Assembly: GCF_002368395.1 (NCBI RefSeq)
Contig: NZ_AP018254.1
Span: forward strand, 3,906,001 to 3,970,000
DNA: 64,000 bases
Origin: Calothrix sp. NIES-3974
Lineage (GTDB): Bacteria; Cyanobacteriota; Cyanobacteriia; Cyanobacteriales; Nostocaceae
Reading direction: 5' to 3'
Made by a program: the position numbers and the translations under genes. The notes beneath the pieces were generated by a model. That model worked only from the letters and a program-made list of their open reading frames with translations. It did no database searches and was not told where the DNA came from. Shown piece by piece: positions 19,701-28,230 of the stretch (its first letter is position 1; every line of letters starts with the position of its first letter).

Positions 19701-20134
19701 GTGATGACCTCAGTGAACATAATTACACCCCCAATCACCCCATCTCCATCTTCGCTGTACCAGGGATGGATTTCCCACCTCAACCATTCCAAATCGCCGT
19801 CAGGACGAACTAAACAATCCTCCCTAGAGATGGTTTGATGCTGTTGTAAACACAAACGGTATGCTTCCTCCCAATAGGGGAGAGAATGGGGAAAAAGTTC
19901 ACAGTGGGATTTACCGATGATATCCTGATGACTCAAACCATAATTTTCCTGCCAACACGGAGAAACCATCACATAGCGCATGTTACAATCAAGAAGTGCG
20001 ATCGCATGGGGAGAAAGTTTGACCAAAAGTTCCGTTGATGGTAGATTTTGCAGCTGTTTGCTTGGACTTTGATGGTCAATATCCGTAGTCAGGTTGTTTG
20101 TAGATGGAATCTTTTCGGTTATATCTTCAGCCAT
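16712..20134 (-). CDS. Multi-PAS/GAF sensor histidine kinase
   Basis: The protein has 1,140 aa, with no transmembrane segments, so it is probably cytoplasmic. In order it has PAS (about 30-145), GAF (about 155-310), coiled coil, PAS-PAC (about 335-455), PAS-PAC (about 490-605), PAS-PAC (about 640-760) and PAS (about 765-870), a coiled coil, then the dimerisation and phosphoacceptor domain with His in AGVAHEINNPASF. The ATPase domain has the N box (NLLTNAIDAL), DNGIGIP and GTGLGLSIS. The two middle PAS domains are near duplicates of each other. No receiver domain or adjacent response regulator is present, so it is an orphan kinase. The signal is unknown. Confidence 0.9.
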   Translation of the reverse strand: MAEDITEKIPSTNNLTTDIDHQSPSKQLQNLPSTELLVKLSPHAIALLDCNMRYVMVSPCWQENYGLSHQDIIGKSHCELFPHSLPYWEEAYRLCLQQHQTISREDCLVRPDGDLEWLRWEIHPWYSEDGDGVIGGVIMFTEVITASKRLQQHLCLQSILTGIIGEFTNFSLASGKFLEDVCSGLNWDVGQLWMCDGQNHQLNCDRTYLHPHQESSLSWELTAINQYLIDSHLLHQVISQVKPMWVETDVTAGINSGLAFPIICDRAVVAVIVLLSPKKRFQDFHLLEIMLNVGKKLGQLYKRQQIETQLQQSQEQLAAKIEKRTAQLRQMQMRLSRLMDNVPGMIYQFRLDPDGSQSFPYVSSGCEEIYGIKAQAIYENAYVLFGVTEPEDLPILEQTIIESAQTLAKWELEWRITTPSGEKKWLKGVSKPELQADGVIIWDGCIVDITERKQAEISLAELNEQLEQKVTERTNQLQQIQTQLQQMTDNIPGIIYQFILDTKGNQYFIYISSGCRDIYGVEPQLILENSIDIFANIHPEDIPKMQESILHSAQTLEKWELEHRIITNSGQQKWLKGISKPQLQPDGAIIWDGCIFDITAQKEAEEKIREQEEFLRSIYEGTEHCVFVFDVLENGEFRYSGWNKSTEKITGLSYEDVINKSPQELFPGSQGEVIYQRYQTCVQTGTTISYEECLKFHDTDMWFLTTINPIRDSYGRVYRCIGTSLNITDRKQAEEALRESQQRLQTVISSAPIILFAIDKAGYFTFSEGHGLKKLGLQRGEVIGTSVYDMYQDTPEIIEQINRALQGEEFTCISEMPGICFESRYSPVYNQAGEVTGIIGVSVDITERKQAEIQLQKQKEDLQAALQEIKRTQTQLIQSEKMSSLGQMVAGVAHEINNPASFIHGNLIPASEYTQDLLQLIQLYQQYYPEPVAEIQEKIAAIDLPFIQEDLRKIFTSMQEGTRRIREIVLSLRNFSRLDEAEFKTVDIHEGIESTLLILHNRLKGKPNQSEIQIIKKYTAIPQVECYPGQLNQVFMNLLTNAIDALEGIVNPCITISSQILADNYVQIQITDNGIGIPTEIIGKLFDPFFTTKDVGKGTGLGLSISYQIIVEKHQGRLYCQSTPQVGTTFVIEIPIQHRI

Positions 20135-20251
20135 AGGAAATCACCACAACTCGATTGGGGTTACTGGTATTTATATTTCCCAAATCATGGCAGTAATATC
20201 ATTTTGGATTTTGGATTTTGCATAGCCATTTCATCCGAACTGGAGGTGATT

Positions 20252-20787
20252 ATGTCCCAATAAAGATGACTCTGGAGGAGTATTTAGCTTACGATGATGG
20301 TACGGACAAGCGTTACGAACTGGACGAAAATGGGGTATTAGTAGAAATGCCTCCTGGAACTGGTAGACATGAAGCTATTATCACTTTTCTAGTGGTTCGT
20401 TTCTTTCTGGAAAAGCAGCGTTTGGGATTAAGTTTGGAACCTCGTGCTAATGGTGTTGAAGTTCTAACCAACAAACAACCGAGACGACCAGATGTGTTGA
20501 TGATAACTCCCCAACAAGTTGCTGCAATTGAAAATACCTCTGCAATTTTGAAAACCCCACCCCCCTTGATTGTTGAGGTGGTATTCCCTGAGTCGATTGA
20601 CCGCGATTATCGCATCAAAACCCCAGAATATGCAGACTTTGGTGTGGATGAGTATTGGATTGTTGACCCCTTAACGGAACAGGTGACAGTTGGCTTTTTG
20701 CAAGGAAAGACTTACAAGTAAACGGTATTTACTGGTAATCAACAAATTGTATCCCTAACTTTCCCAGAAATGAATGCAACTGCTGAA
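20252..20787 (+). pseudogene. Decayed Uma2-family (DUF820) nuclease gene
   Basis: A good ribosome site (GGAGGTGAT) precedes ATG at 20252, but that frame stops after three codons. The Uma2 frame runs from ATG at 20266 (MTLEEYLAYDDGTDKRYEL). It contains the PD-(D/E)XK-type residues in RRPDVLMI and LIVEVVFPES, and ends at TAA 20719-20721 after KTYK. Recognisable tail sequence (FTGNQQIVSLTFP) continues beyond the stop and is then shifted by an extra T in the run at 20759-20763. Three lesions suggest a pseudogene. An intact member of the family is at 39174-39854. Confidence 0.65.
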
Positions 20788-20854
20788 AATATACTCAAAG
20801 CACAGACGTAACAATGCTACGTCTCTACACGACCTAAAATCCCAAATCCACAAT

Positions 20855-21874
20855 CTAAAATCCTGTTCCTCCCAACCCTTCCACAATGGTTTTTGTATTT
20901 TCCTGCATCATTTTAATATAGGAGTCTCCCCGACTACCTCTAACGTCAATAGAATCGGAATACAATGGTGTTGTGGCTAATTTCACATTAGCTTCCTGAG
21001 CAACAGTTTTAATTAAATCTGGATTTAGGGTTGTTTCTGCAAAGATGGTGGGAACTCGACTTTTTTGAATCGTTGTCACCAGATTTTTCACAGTTTGAGC
21101 GCTAGGTTGTTCTTCAGTGCTAATACCGATCAACGTACCTAAAATCTCGATTCCGTAAGCTTTACCGTAATATTGAAACGCATCATGGGTCGTCACCAAC
21201 CTCCGGTTTTGCGGGGGAATAGTTTGGATTTGTTGTGCGATCGCATTATCTAACTTCTTTAATTCGGCAATTAACTGTTCCGCATTTTTAGTAAATAAAG
21301 CCCTATTTTCGGGGGATACACCTGCTAACTCATCGCGAATTTTTCCCACCATCAGAATAGCGTTTTTCACATCTCCCCACACATGGGGGTCGGGAACAGT
21401 TTCACCATTTTTTGATAAAGTCAAAGGTTTTGCAACCTCCCCCACCGCAACCCGTTTAGCTTGACGACTGGTTGATTCCATCATTCGGATAATCCCAGGT
21501 TCCAAATTATAACCGTTGTACAACACCAACTGCGCTGATTCCAAAGCACGACTATCTTGAGGTGTCGGTTCGTACACATGGGGGTCATCACCAGGTCTAA
21601 GCAAGGATACCAAATTCACCTTGTCTGCTGCAACTTTTGCCGTTAAGTCCCCAATAATCGTATTCGTAACCACTACCTTTGGTTGACCCGCTTTCCCATC
21701 CTCAGACACAGACGGATTCGGTGACTGACAAGCGATAATCAAAGTACTACAAATCAGACAAAATCCGAATTTACCCGTTTTCCCCCATCCCCAACTACCA
21801 ATCCTAACCAGGTAACGATTTTTCCACATTTTTCTCTTCCGATTGCGTTTTGTAATCTTTTCCACAGTTTTCAT
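20855..21874 (-). CDS. Metal ABC transporter substrate-binding lipoprotein (ZnuA/MntC/TroA-like)
   Basis: The protein has 339 aa. A basic N-terminus and hydrophobic segment end in a lipobox (TLIIAC, Cys49). Metal ligands follow the cluster-9 pattern: His99 in DDPHVYEPTP, His164 in PDPHVWGD, His230 in VTTHDAF and Asp307 in LYSDS. Three His plus Asp is the TroA-like arrangement and allows zinc or manganese. There is no His-rich loop of the ZnuA type. It is divergent from the ATPase and permease genes at 22059 and 22944, which complete the importer. Metal specificity is not decided by the sequence alone. Confidence 0.88.
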   Translation of the reverse strand: MKTVEKITKRNRKRKMWKNRYLVRIGSWGWGKTGKFGFCLICSTLIIACQSPNPSVSEDGKAGQPKVVVTNTIIGDLTAKVAADKVNLVSLLRPGDDPHVYEPTPQDSRALESAQLVLYNGYNLEPGIIRMMESTSRQAKRVAVGEVAKPLTLSKNGETVPDPHVWGDVKNAILMVGKIRDELAGVSPENRALFTKNAEQLIAELKKLDNAIAQQIQTIPPQNRRLVTTHDAFQYYGKAYGIEILGTLIGISTEEQPSAQTVKNLVTTIQKSRVPTIFAETTLNPDLIKTVAQEANVKLATTPLYSDSIDVRGSRGDSYIKMMQENTKTIVEGLGGTGF

Positions 21875-21906
21875 CTTTGCCTCATTTTTTAGGGTATATT
21901 ATTTTC

Positions 21907-21922
21907 ATAATCTTTTCATTAT
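21907..21922. promoter_or_regulatory. Inverted repeat in the divergent promoter of the metal transporter
   Basis: ATAAT-CTTTTC-ATTAT lies 33 bp upstream of the binding-protein gene, in the 184-bp region shared with the divergent ATPase gene. Its AT-rich dyad form suits a metalloregulator operator (Fur family or other), but it matches no consensus well enough to name one. Confidence 0.35.
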
Positions 21923-22058
21923 TTGGCGAGAATACGACAGATAGAAAGATGAAACCCTGATATAACAAGGGGTTCCCGTCAGGGAAATCTCAAATCTATA
22001 GTCCGTAGGACTTCTCGTTAGAGTAATCCAAAAATGGTATAAGTGGGAGTATTAAGGG

Positions 22059-22832
22059 ATGAGCGTAATTTCTATAGACAAAAAAAATACCGCACCCAAA
22101 CCCCCTGCGGGAATTATTGTGAATCATCTCAGTGTGAATTATCGAGAAGTTTTAGCCCTGTCAGATGTAAACCTCATCGTTAAACCGGGACGGATTACGG
22201 GTATATTTGGACCCAATGGAGCCGGTAAAAGTACGCTGATGAAGGCAATGCTCGGATTGGTATCCCATAGTGGAAAAGTAATGTATCAAGGAAAACCCCT
22301 AGTCCACCAGCTAGAAAAAGTGGCCTACCTACCCCAACGTAGTCAAATTGATTGGACCTATCCTGCCAATGTATGGGATGTGGTAATGATGGGGAGGGTG
22401 AAAAAAACCGGGTGGTTGCGACAATTTTCAGCCCAAAGTCGGCAAATAGCCAAAGCAGCTTTAGCACGGGTAGAAATGGCTGATTTTAGCCACCGTCCCA
22501 TCGGAGAATTATCTGGAGGACAGCAACAGAGAGTATTTTTAGCCCGTGCTTTAGCCACTGATGCAGATATTTACTGCTTTGACGAACCCTTTGTGGGGAT
22601 TGACCAGAAAACCCTGGGGATTATTTTTGAGGTTTTCCATGAACTAGCCAATGCAGGTAAAATCGTCTTGGTGGTGAACCATGATTTAGGGGAATCCATC
22701 GCTAATTTTGACGACCTAATCCTGTTAAATCAACGGGTGATAGCCAGTGGTACGCGTCAGCAGGTATTTACGGATACAAATCTCCGGCAAGCCTACGGTG
22801 GTCAGGTAATTTATTTTACGGATGCAGCGTGA
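22059..22832 (+). CDS. Metal ABC transporter ATP-binding protein
   Basis: The protein has 257 aa. Walker A is GPNGAGKST (51-59), the Q-loop is in YLPQRSQIDW, the signature is LSGGQQQRV, Walker B is IYCFDEPF and the switch His is in VVNHDLGE. The YLPQR.QIDW segment is characteristic of the Mn/Zn/Fe chelate importer group. It energises the importer formed with the permease at 22944 and the lipoprotein at 20855. The spacer to the permease is 111 bp and includes a degenerate copy of the GACGACCCG palindrome. Confidence 0.9.
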   Translation: MSVISIDKKNTAPKPPAGIIVNHLSVNYREVLALSDVNLIVKPGRITGIFGPNGAGKSTLMKAMLGLVSHSGKVMYQGKPLVHQLEKVAYLPQRSQIDWTYPANVWDVVMMGRVKKTGWLRQFSAQSRQIAKAALARVEMADFSHRPIGELSGGQQQRVFLARALATDADIYCFDEPFVGIDQKTLGIIFEVFHELANAGKIVLVVNHDLGESIANFDDLILLNQRVIASGTRQQVFTDTNLRQAYGGQVIYFTDAA

Positions 22833-22943
22833 ATTGTTGACGGTTGACATAGAGACGACCCGACGGTTTGTCTCTACCAATCGATTCAAAAACCAAACCC
22901 AATTCCCCTATATTTTCATCAAAAAAAATTTCATCTAAACAAA

Positions 22944-23792
22944 GTGTTGATATTATCAAACCTATTAGAACCATTAAAATACGGGTTTATGCAACGTTCC
23001 TTGATAGTTGCCATACTCGTTGGTATCCTGTGTGCAGTAGTTGGTAGTTACTTAATGGTACGCAAACTAGCTCTGTTAGGAGATGCCATTAGTCATTCCG
23101 TGTTACCAGGATTAGCGATCGCATTTTTATTAGGTGGTAATATTTTTATCGGTGCATTTATTGCCGGGGTGATTAGTACATTGGTCATCACCTGGATAGA
23201 AACGCGATCGCCGATTAAAGAAGATGCAGCAATGGGGATTGTCCTCTCGGCTTTTTTTGCTCTAGGTGTAATATTAATTACGGTAATTCAAAAAACTAAT
23301 AAAATCGATTTGAATCATTTCCTCTTTGGCAACATTCTCAGCGTCACCCCTCCGGAAGTCCGTGACACAGCAATTATTACCCTATTTGTCTTGATAGTCG
23401 TCTTTGCCATTTACAAAGAACTATTATTTTATACCTTTGACCCCGTAGGGGCACAAGCAGCAGGCATTAACGTCAATTACCTCAACTTTGGTTTAATGCT
23501 CCTAATAGCCCTCACCATCGTCGCGAGCATGAAAGTAGTCGGTGTAATTTTAGTTTTATCCCTACTAATCACACCCAGCGCTACAGCCTATTTACTGGTC
23601 AATCGCCTTCATCAAGTCATGTTAACTGCCGCCATTATTGGTATATTATCAAGTATATCTGGCATGTATTTAAGTTACTTTTTCAACTACCCCTCCGGTC
23701 CAGCCATTGTCCTAGTAGCATCCGGATTTTTCATCCTAGCATTCCTATTTAGTCCCCGTCACGGAATAATTAAATTACCTTTCTTTGGTTAG
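22944..23792 (+). CDS. Metal ABC transporter permease
   Basis: The protein has 282 aa with about eight hydrophobic segments. It starts GTG LILSNLLEPLKYGFMQRS, a typical beginning for the ABC-3 permease family, and contains LALLGDAISHSVLPG and the conserved MKVVGVILVLSLLITP. It forms the channel of the Mn/Zn-type importer in the plasma membrane. GTG at 22944 is chosen because the family's N-terminal helix begins there; TTG three bases later is the alternative. It follows the ATPase gene on the same strand. Confidence 0.88.
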   Translation: MLILSNLLEPLKYGFMQRSLIVAILVGILCAVVGSYLMVRKLALLGDAISHSVLPGLAIAFLLGGNIFIGAFIAGVISTLVITWIETRSPIKEDAAMGIVLSAFFALGVILITVIQKTNKIDLNHFLFGNILSVTPPEVRDTAIITLFVLIVVFAIYKELLFYTFDPVGAQAAGINVNYLNFGLMLLIALTIVASMKVVGVILVLSLLITPSATAYLLVNRLHQVMLTAAIIGILSSISGMYLSYFFNYPSGPAIVLVASGFFILAFLFSPRHGIIKLPFFG

Positions 23793-23926
23793 AAGTCTGG
23801 ATGAAATCAAATAATCTGGCTAATAACCCGAATTCTTAGACGAACTAATTAATATTACCTCAGAACTTGTATACCCCCTCACTCCCATTCTGGTTTACAT
23901 TAGATGGCAGAGTAGGAATCGACAAC

Positions 23927-24382
23927 ATGAGCGGCAATAAAATCTTTGAGCAATCGGTCAAAATTAATGCCAGTGCAACCATAGTCGAACGCTGCATTAC
24001 CAATCAAACCCTAATGCATCGCTGGCTAAATCCAGCCTTACGCTGTCAACCAATAGGTGAATGGAATACAGAAATTGGCGGAGAAAGCGAATTTATTATT
24101 CAAATACCCCTATTACAACCAACATTGCATAGTAAAGTCGTAGAGAGGAAACCAGGGTTAGTTGTATGGGAATTTACCGGCTTTTTTCACGGACGGGACA
24201 CCTGGGAATGTCAACCACAACTGAAGGGTACACAATTAGTCAACCGATTTGAATTTACCATTCCTAACCCAATCGTGAAATGGGGATTTGAAACCTTTGC
24301 GCAAAAGTTAACAAAAGCAGATATGGAAGCACAATTACAACGTTTGAAACTGGTAGCAGAAGAATTACAACAACAAGAATAG
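23927..24382 (+). CDS. SRPBCC (START-like) family protein
   Basis: About 151 aa from ATG at 23927 (MSGNKIFEQSVKINASATIV); an upstream TTG extension is less likely. The pattern VERCITNQTLMHRWLNPALRC, with later EFTGFFHGRDTWE and a C-terminal helix, matches the START-like ligand-binding fold of polyketide cyclase/SRPBCC proteins. No catalytic residues can be assigned. It lies between the metal importer and the antiporter gene and is convergent with the latter. A 21-bp AGACGTAGCA palindrome (24406-24426) separates the two 3' ends. Confidence 0.7.
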   Translation: MSGNKIFEQSVKINASATIVERCITNQTLMHRWLNPALRCQPIGEWNTEIGGESEFIIQIPLLQPTLHSKVVERKPGLVVWEFTGFFHGRDTWECQPQLKGTQLVNRFEFTIPNPIVKWGFETFAQKLTKADMEAQLQRLKLVAEELQQQE

Positions 24383-24405
24383 AATAACAAATTAGCAACC
24401 TGTAG

Positions 24406-24426
24406 AGACGTAGCAATGCTACGTCT
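24406..24426. repeat. Palindrome AGACGTAGCA-A-TGCTACGTCT family
   Basis: A perfect 21-bp palindrome between convergent genes, where it could serve as a bidirectional RNA end. The same sequence is at 38080-38100, and a one-mismatch copy is at 20805-20825. Confidence 0.8.
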
Positions 24427-24435
24427 ACAATGAGT

Positions 24436-26751
24436 TTAACTACGCAAATCATCAATGGTGGGATAATCAGGTTTTTCCCCTTCAAAAACAGGTATATGGA
24501 AATCAACATTATTACTAACTAGCATCTGTTCCACCTGTTGGAGTGCAGGAAGATTACCGCAAAGCAGCACTTGGTCACGGGGTTGTAAATCAATAGTGGG
24601 TTCGGGAAAACGGATAAATTTGCTATCACGACGCATCGCTTGAATTTGGACACCAAACTTTTTTCGTAAATCTAAATCCTCAATAGTTTTCCCCAAAATC
24701 ATCGCATCAGGACTAATTTCTACCCACTGACAAGCACTTCCCGGAACTGCTGCTTGTCCCTTGGCAAATTCCTCTAAAGCGGCAAATTCTTCAGAAGAAC
24801 CGACTACTAATAATTTATCACCCTCCTCCAGTTTGGTTTTGATATCGGGATAATCGATTTCTTTGCCATTTGCGCGACGAATAGCCATTAAACTGACCCC
24901 GGTTAAATAACGAATATCCGCTTCCTCTAGGGTCATACCAATTAAGGGTGATTGGGGTGGTAAATCATACCAACGCTTATTTAAATCCTGGGTGACTCTT
25001 TGCAGATAATTCGCAACTTCCGACTCGCTTTCCTCTGGACGTAAATCGAGGTAATGGCGATCGCGAATTTGTTGCATTTCCCGTCGTACCCGACCAACTC
25101 GTAATCCTGCATCGGTGAGGAGGTAGGTTGCCATTTCGATACTAGCTTCAAACTCTGGTTGGACAACTTCCCTTGCGCCTAATTGGTATAATGCCTCAAT
25201 ATTGCGATCATCGATCGCACGGACGACGATATTAATATCGGGGGAAAGTTCTAAAGCCCGTTTTAATGATAATCTGGTGCTGGCGGGGTCTGGTAGAGCT
25301 AGAGCCATAGCCTTGGCGGTACTGACGCAGGCTGTTTCTAATACATGAAAGCTGACACAATTCCCGTATACATAGGGGATACCTGCATCCCGTAATTGTT
25401 GAATCCGACTTTCGGATTGGTCTATTACAATAACGGGAATTTCGTTTTGTTGGAGTAATTTCACGAGATTTTTACCAACCCTTCCATAGCCACAGACGAT
25501 AATATGGTCTTTAAAAGGTATTTCGTCGGCGATATCTAAGGGTTTTCCTCCTCCAGTTAAATAGGGTTGAAACCAGGGAATGGATTCCAACCAATCAAAC
25601 ATCAGGGGGAGAAGACGGAGGACAAAAGGGGTAATTACCAAGGTGACAGCTGTTGTACCTAAAATCAGTAAATATACCCGTCGGGAAACCAAACCCAGTG
25701 CTTGTCCTTCACTGGCTAAAACAAAGGAAAATTCCCCGATTTGGGCTAATCCCAAGCCTGCAATTAAAGCTGTTTTCAGGGGATAGCGAAATAACTTAAC
25801 TAGAGGGGTGACAATTAAAAATTTACCAATAAATACTATCGCTACCAAACCGAGAATTAACTCCAGATTGTTCCAGAGAAACACCGGGTCAATTAACATC
25901 CCAATGGAGGCAAAAAATAAACTGGCAAAAATATCCCGTAGTGGTTCCACATAGGAAAGGGTTTGGTCAGCGTATTCTACCTCCGAAATCATTAACCCCG
26001 CAACAAAAGCCCCCATTTCAATCGAAAGACCCAATTCCTCCGTAATTAGAGCAATTCCCAAACATAAGGCTACCACACCCAATAAAAACAATTCTCGGCT
26101 TTCCGTCCTCGCTAATAACCGCAATAAGGGTGGAATTAACCACATCCCGGCAATAATTGCTCCTGCGGCAAATAAACCCAACCACCCCAAAGCCTTGAGG
26201 ACAGCTATACCGATTAATTCTGGGGGTTGGTCTAATGCTGGTAAAACTGCCAACATTAATCCTAACGCCAAATCCTGCACCACCAAAATACCCAGTAAAA
26301 CCTGTCCGTGGGGGGTTTCGGTTTCATTACTCTCCATCAACGACTTGAGAACCACCGCAGTCGAAGATAAAGATAAAATACCACCTAAAAATACTCCCTG
26401 GGCAGGATTTGTCACCCACCCCACCGCCAGAGATACTAAAGCAGTGACGGTAATCGTGAGGATAATTTGTAAACCTCCCCCACCCAGTGCGATCGCTTTC
26501 ACTTTTTGTAGCTCCCCTAGGGAAAATTCTACCCCCAAGGCAAACAGTAAAAATGCTACTCCAAACTGGGCTAAGGTTTCCACCTGAATTAATTCCTTAA
26601 TTAATCCTAGCCCCGCAGGACCGACAATCATCCCACCGATTAAATAGCCAAGCAACACCGGTTGACGCAACAACGCGGCAAACAGACCACCAACCGCAGC
26701 TACAGCCAAAACTGAAACTAGATCGAGTATTAAGCGAAAATCTTCCTGCAC
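24436..26751 (-). CDS. KefB-like cation:proton antiporter with RCK domains
   Basis: The protein has 771 aa. The first ~385 residues form about 12 membrane segments of the CPA2 exchanger family (GYLIGGMIVGPAGLG, LSLSSTAVVLKSL, VVQDLALGLML, GLGLAQIGEFSFVL). A TrkA-N Rossmann domain (about 415-535) begins IIVCGYGRVGKNLV. Two TrkA-C modules follow (about 595-665 and 675-750). It would exchange K+ or Na+ for H+ across the plasma membrane under ligand control by the RCK part. It stands alone on the - strand. Ion preference is not readable here. Confidence 0.9.
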   Translation of the reverse strand: MQEDFRLILDLVSVLAVAAVGGLFAALLRQPVLLGYLIGGMIVGPAGLGLIKELIQVETLAQFGVAFLLFALGVEFSLGELQKVKAIALGGGGLQIILTITVTALVSLAVGWVTNPAQGVFLGGILSLSSTAVVLKSLMESNETETPHGQVLLGILVVQDLALGLMLAVLPALDQPPELIGIAVLKALGWLGLFAAGAIIAGMWLIPPLLRLLARTESRELFLLGVVALCLGIALITEELGLSIEMGAFVAGLMISEVEYADQTLSYVEPLRDIFASLFFASIGMLIDPVFLWNNLELILGLVAIVFIGKFLIVTPLVKLFRYPLKTALIAGLGLAQIGEFSFVLASEGQALGLVSRRVYLLILGTTAVTLVITPFVLRLLPLMFDWLESIPWFQPYLTGGGKPLDIADEIPFKDHIIVCGYGRVGKNLVKLLQQNEIPVIVIDQSESRIQQLRDAGIPYVYGNCVSFHVLETACVSTAKAMALALPDPASTRLSLKRALELSPDINIVVRAIDDRNIEALYQLGAREVVQPEFEASIEMATYLLTDAGLRVGRVRREMQQIRDRHYLDLRPEESESEVANYLQRVTQDLNKRWYDLPPQSPLIGMTLEEADIRYLTGVSLMAIRRANGKEIDYPDIKTKLEEGDKLLVVGSSEEFAALEEFAKGQAAVPGSACQWVEISPDAMILGKTIEDLDLRKKFGVQIQAMRRDSKFIRFPEPTIDLQPRDQVLLCGNLPALQQVEQMLVSNNVDFHIPVFEGEKPDYPTIDDLRS

Positions 26752-26824
26752 AGGTTTTTAAAGAAGTATGAAGACGTATTAGTCTCAGCATACAAACTTT
26801 TACGCTTTGATGGTGTATTGCGGG

Positions 26825-26970
26825 CTAAAATATTGGTAATTGCCTAACTCGAAAATCGCGATCGCCCACAGAAATAATTGCCCCTATCGCTAAATCTACC
26901 TCAAATCACCCACAGGTTTGAGCCAATTGACGGTACGAGGTGAGATTCCCGTATCTGCTAAAAATTTCAT
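26825..26970 (-). pseudogene. Truncated DUF5615 (PIN-like) toxin gene
   Basis: ATG at 26970 overlaps the stop of the antitoxin gene (ATGA) and begins MKFLADTGISPRTVNWLK, the classical DUF5615 start, but stops after 24 codons at 26896. In another frame, just beyond, EVDLAIGAIISVGDRDFRV then RQLPIF matches the C-terminal end of the same family, ending at 26825. The middle of the gene has been deleted, so the toxin is dead. Confidence 0.75.
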
Positions 26971-27206
26971 CCAGCTTTCTCACCAACTATCGGGTAAACC
27001 TGCTCGCGAGCTAACCATGCAGCATACATCAATGATTGTTGAATATCTTCTGGTTCTAAATACGGGTAATCCTCGATAATTTCAGCCACAGTTTTACCAT
27101 TTGCAACTAAATTCAAAATCAATGAAACTGGAACTCGCATTCCCCGAATACAAGCTTGTCCAGCCATAATACGAGGGTCAAATGTAATGCGGTCAAAACC
27201 TAACAT
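26967..27206 (-). CDS. DUF433 family antitoxin
   Basis: The 79-aa protein contains ITFDPRIMAGQACIRGMRVPV and ILNLVANGKTVAEIIEDYP, a clear DUF433 signature with a predicted helix-turn-helix. Such proteins neutralise DUF5615 PIN-like toxins. Its partner directly downstream, with a 4-bp overlap, is decayed, so this is an orphan antitoxin. It may persist as a neutral remnant or by silencing related toxins elsewhere. Confidence 0.85.
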   Translation of the reverse strand: MLGFDRITFDPRIMAGQACIRGMRVPVSLILNLVANGKTVAEIIEDYPYLEPEDIQQSLMYAAWLAREQVYPIVGEKAG

Positions 27207-27281
27207 GATTTAATTACCTTTTTTCATAGATTTAATCTCAGCGATCGCCGAATAAAATTCATCTAAATTAATTCAGGGAGT

Positions 27282-27476
27282 CTGATATTACTTGACCTTT
27301 ATCGACGCAGTGAGGAAGTCCATCATCAACGTTTATTTAATCCAACGAAATTAGCTGAAAAATTACAGCAAATCGGTTTTCAAGTGGAAATTACCAATTG
27401 TTATGGACAGTTTCAATTACCACCTGCTCGGATTGCTGTAATTGCTCGCAAAGGTTTTATCGATTTAGGGTATTAG
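27282..27476 (+). pseudogene. C-terminal remnant, methyltransferase-like
   Basis: An open frame without start codon reads LLDLYRRSEEVHHQRLFNP, then KLAEKLQQIGFQVEITNCY and PPARIAVIARKGF, ending at TAG 27474-27476. This resembles the last ~60 residues of a SAM-dependent methyltransferase, but I cannot name the family with confidence. Nothing upstream continues it. Confidence 0.45.
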
Positions 27477-27509
27477 GGTATGTCAAGACAATCCATCACA
27501 TTAGATAAA

Positions 27510-27911
27510 TTAGATAAAAAGACCTGGATCGACTTGAAAAAAAGCTCCTAAAGCCTTTGCTTGGGCTTTACTAATTTCCCGCTTACCGTTGACAACTTCG
27601 GAAACAACACCTTTAGAACCAATTATACCTACTAAATCAGACTGCTGAATATTTCTTTGCTCCATGAGAAAAAGTAACATGGAATAGAGACTAGAATTTT
27701 CATGGGTACAATAATATTCCCATTCAAATTTTTCAATGAGAGTAATTAGTAAATCGTATAGTTCATCTTCTTCGGGTGAGCGTTGTTTCTGATGCATCAA
27801 CATCTCGACAATTTCTAAAGCTCCGTCGTTTTCAGCTTCCGTTCTGATAATTTTTGGTTGATATTTTACTAATAGTTCTTGATATTTATCTTGATTAAAA
27901 ATAAGGGTCAT
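27510..27911 (-). CDS. HigA-type HTH antitoxin
   Basis: About 133 aa from ATG at 27911 (MTLIFNQDKYQELLVKYQ); upstream starts in the frame are less likely. The C-terminal half has a Cro/CI-type helix-turn-helix (RNIQQSDLVGIIGSKGVVSEV, then NGKREISKAQAKAL). This is the architecture of HigA antitoxins whose N-terminal part binds the toxin. It overlaps by 17 bp the end of a truncated higB gene on the same strand, the normal toxin-first order of higBA. It is therefore an antitoxin left without a functional toxin. Confidence 0.8.
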   Translation of the reverse strand: MTLIFNQDKYQELLVKYQPKIIRTEAENDGALEIVEMLMHQKQRSPEEDELYDLLITLIEKFEWEYYCTHENSSLYSMLLFLMEQRNIQQSDLVGIIGSKGVVSEVVNGKREISKAQAKALGAFFQVDPGLFI

Positions 27912-27987
27912 CTTTCCAATACTCCTTATCATATTCAGCATGAGTCAAAACATACTTGATATAAATTAACTGTTTGTCATAATCCAT
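27895..27987 (-). pseudogene. Truncated higB toxin, last ~30 codons
   Basis: Reading leftward from 27987 gives MDYDKQLIYIKYVLTHAEY then DKEYWKDDPYF and stop. The segment YVLTHAEYDK is the conserved C-terminal end of HigB-type mRNA interferases. The N-terminal two thirds are missing and replaced by unrelated DNA, so the toxin is inactive. Confidence 0.75.
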
Positions 27988-27999
27988 TGGTATTTAGCC

Positions 28000-28230
28000 A
28001 TGATTGGTGTAGACCCCAAGGAACATAGAAAAGGGTATGGTTCGCGATTAATGCAGCACATTCTCCAGCAATAATGCGATCGCGATCGCTTCAGTGCTTA
28101 CCTGGAATCATCTAAACCGGAGAATATTCCTTTCTACGAACGACATGGATTTGAACTGCTTGACCAGATTCAAGTGGGTACATCACCGCCAATTTTCCCC
28201 ATGCTGCGTCAACCCCAATCGGTAAGCTAA
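28000..28230 (+). pseudogene. GNAT acetyltransferase C-terminal remnant
   Basis: ATG at 28000 reads MIGVDPKEHRKGYGSRLM, an acetyl-CoA binding loop of the GNAT type (R-K-G-Y-G-S). It is interrupted by a TAA after LQQ and continues in frame with SAYLESSKPENIPFYERHGF to a TAA at 28228. The N-terminal half is missing, so this is a truncated gene with a nonsense codon. Confidence 0.65.
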
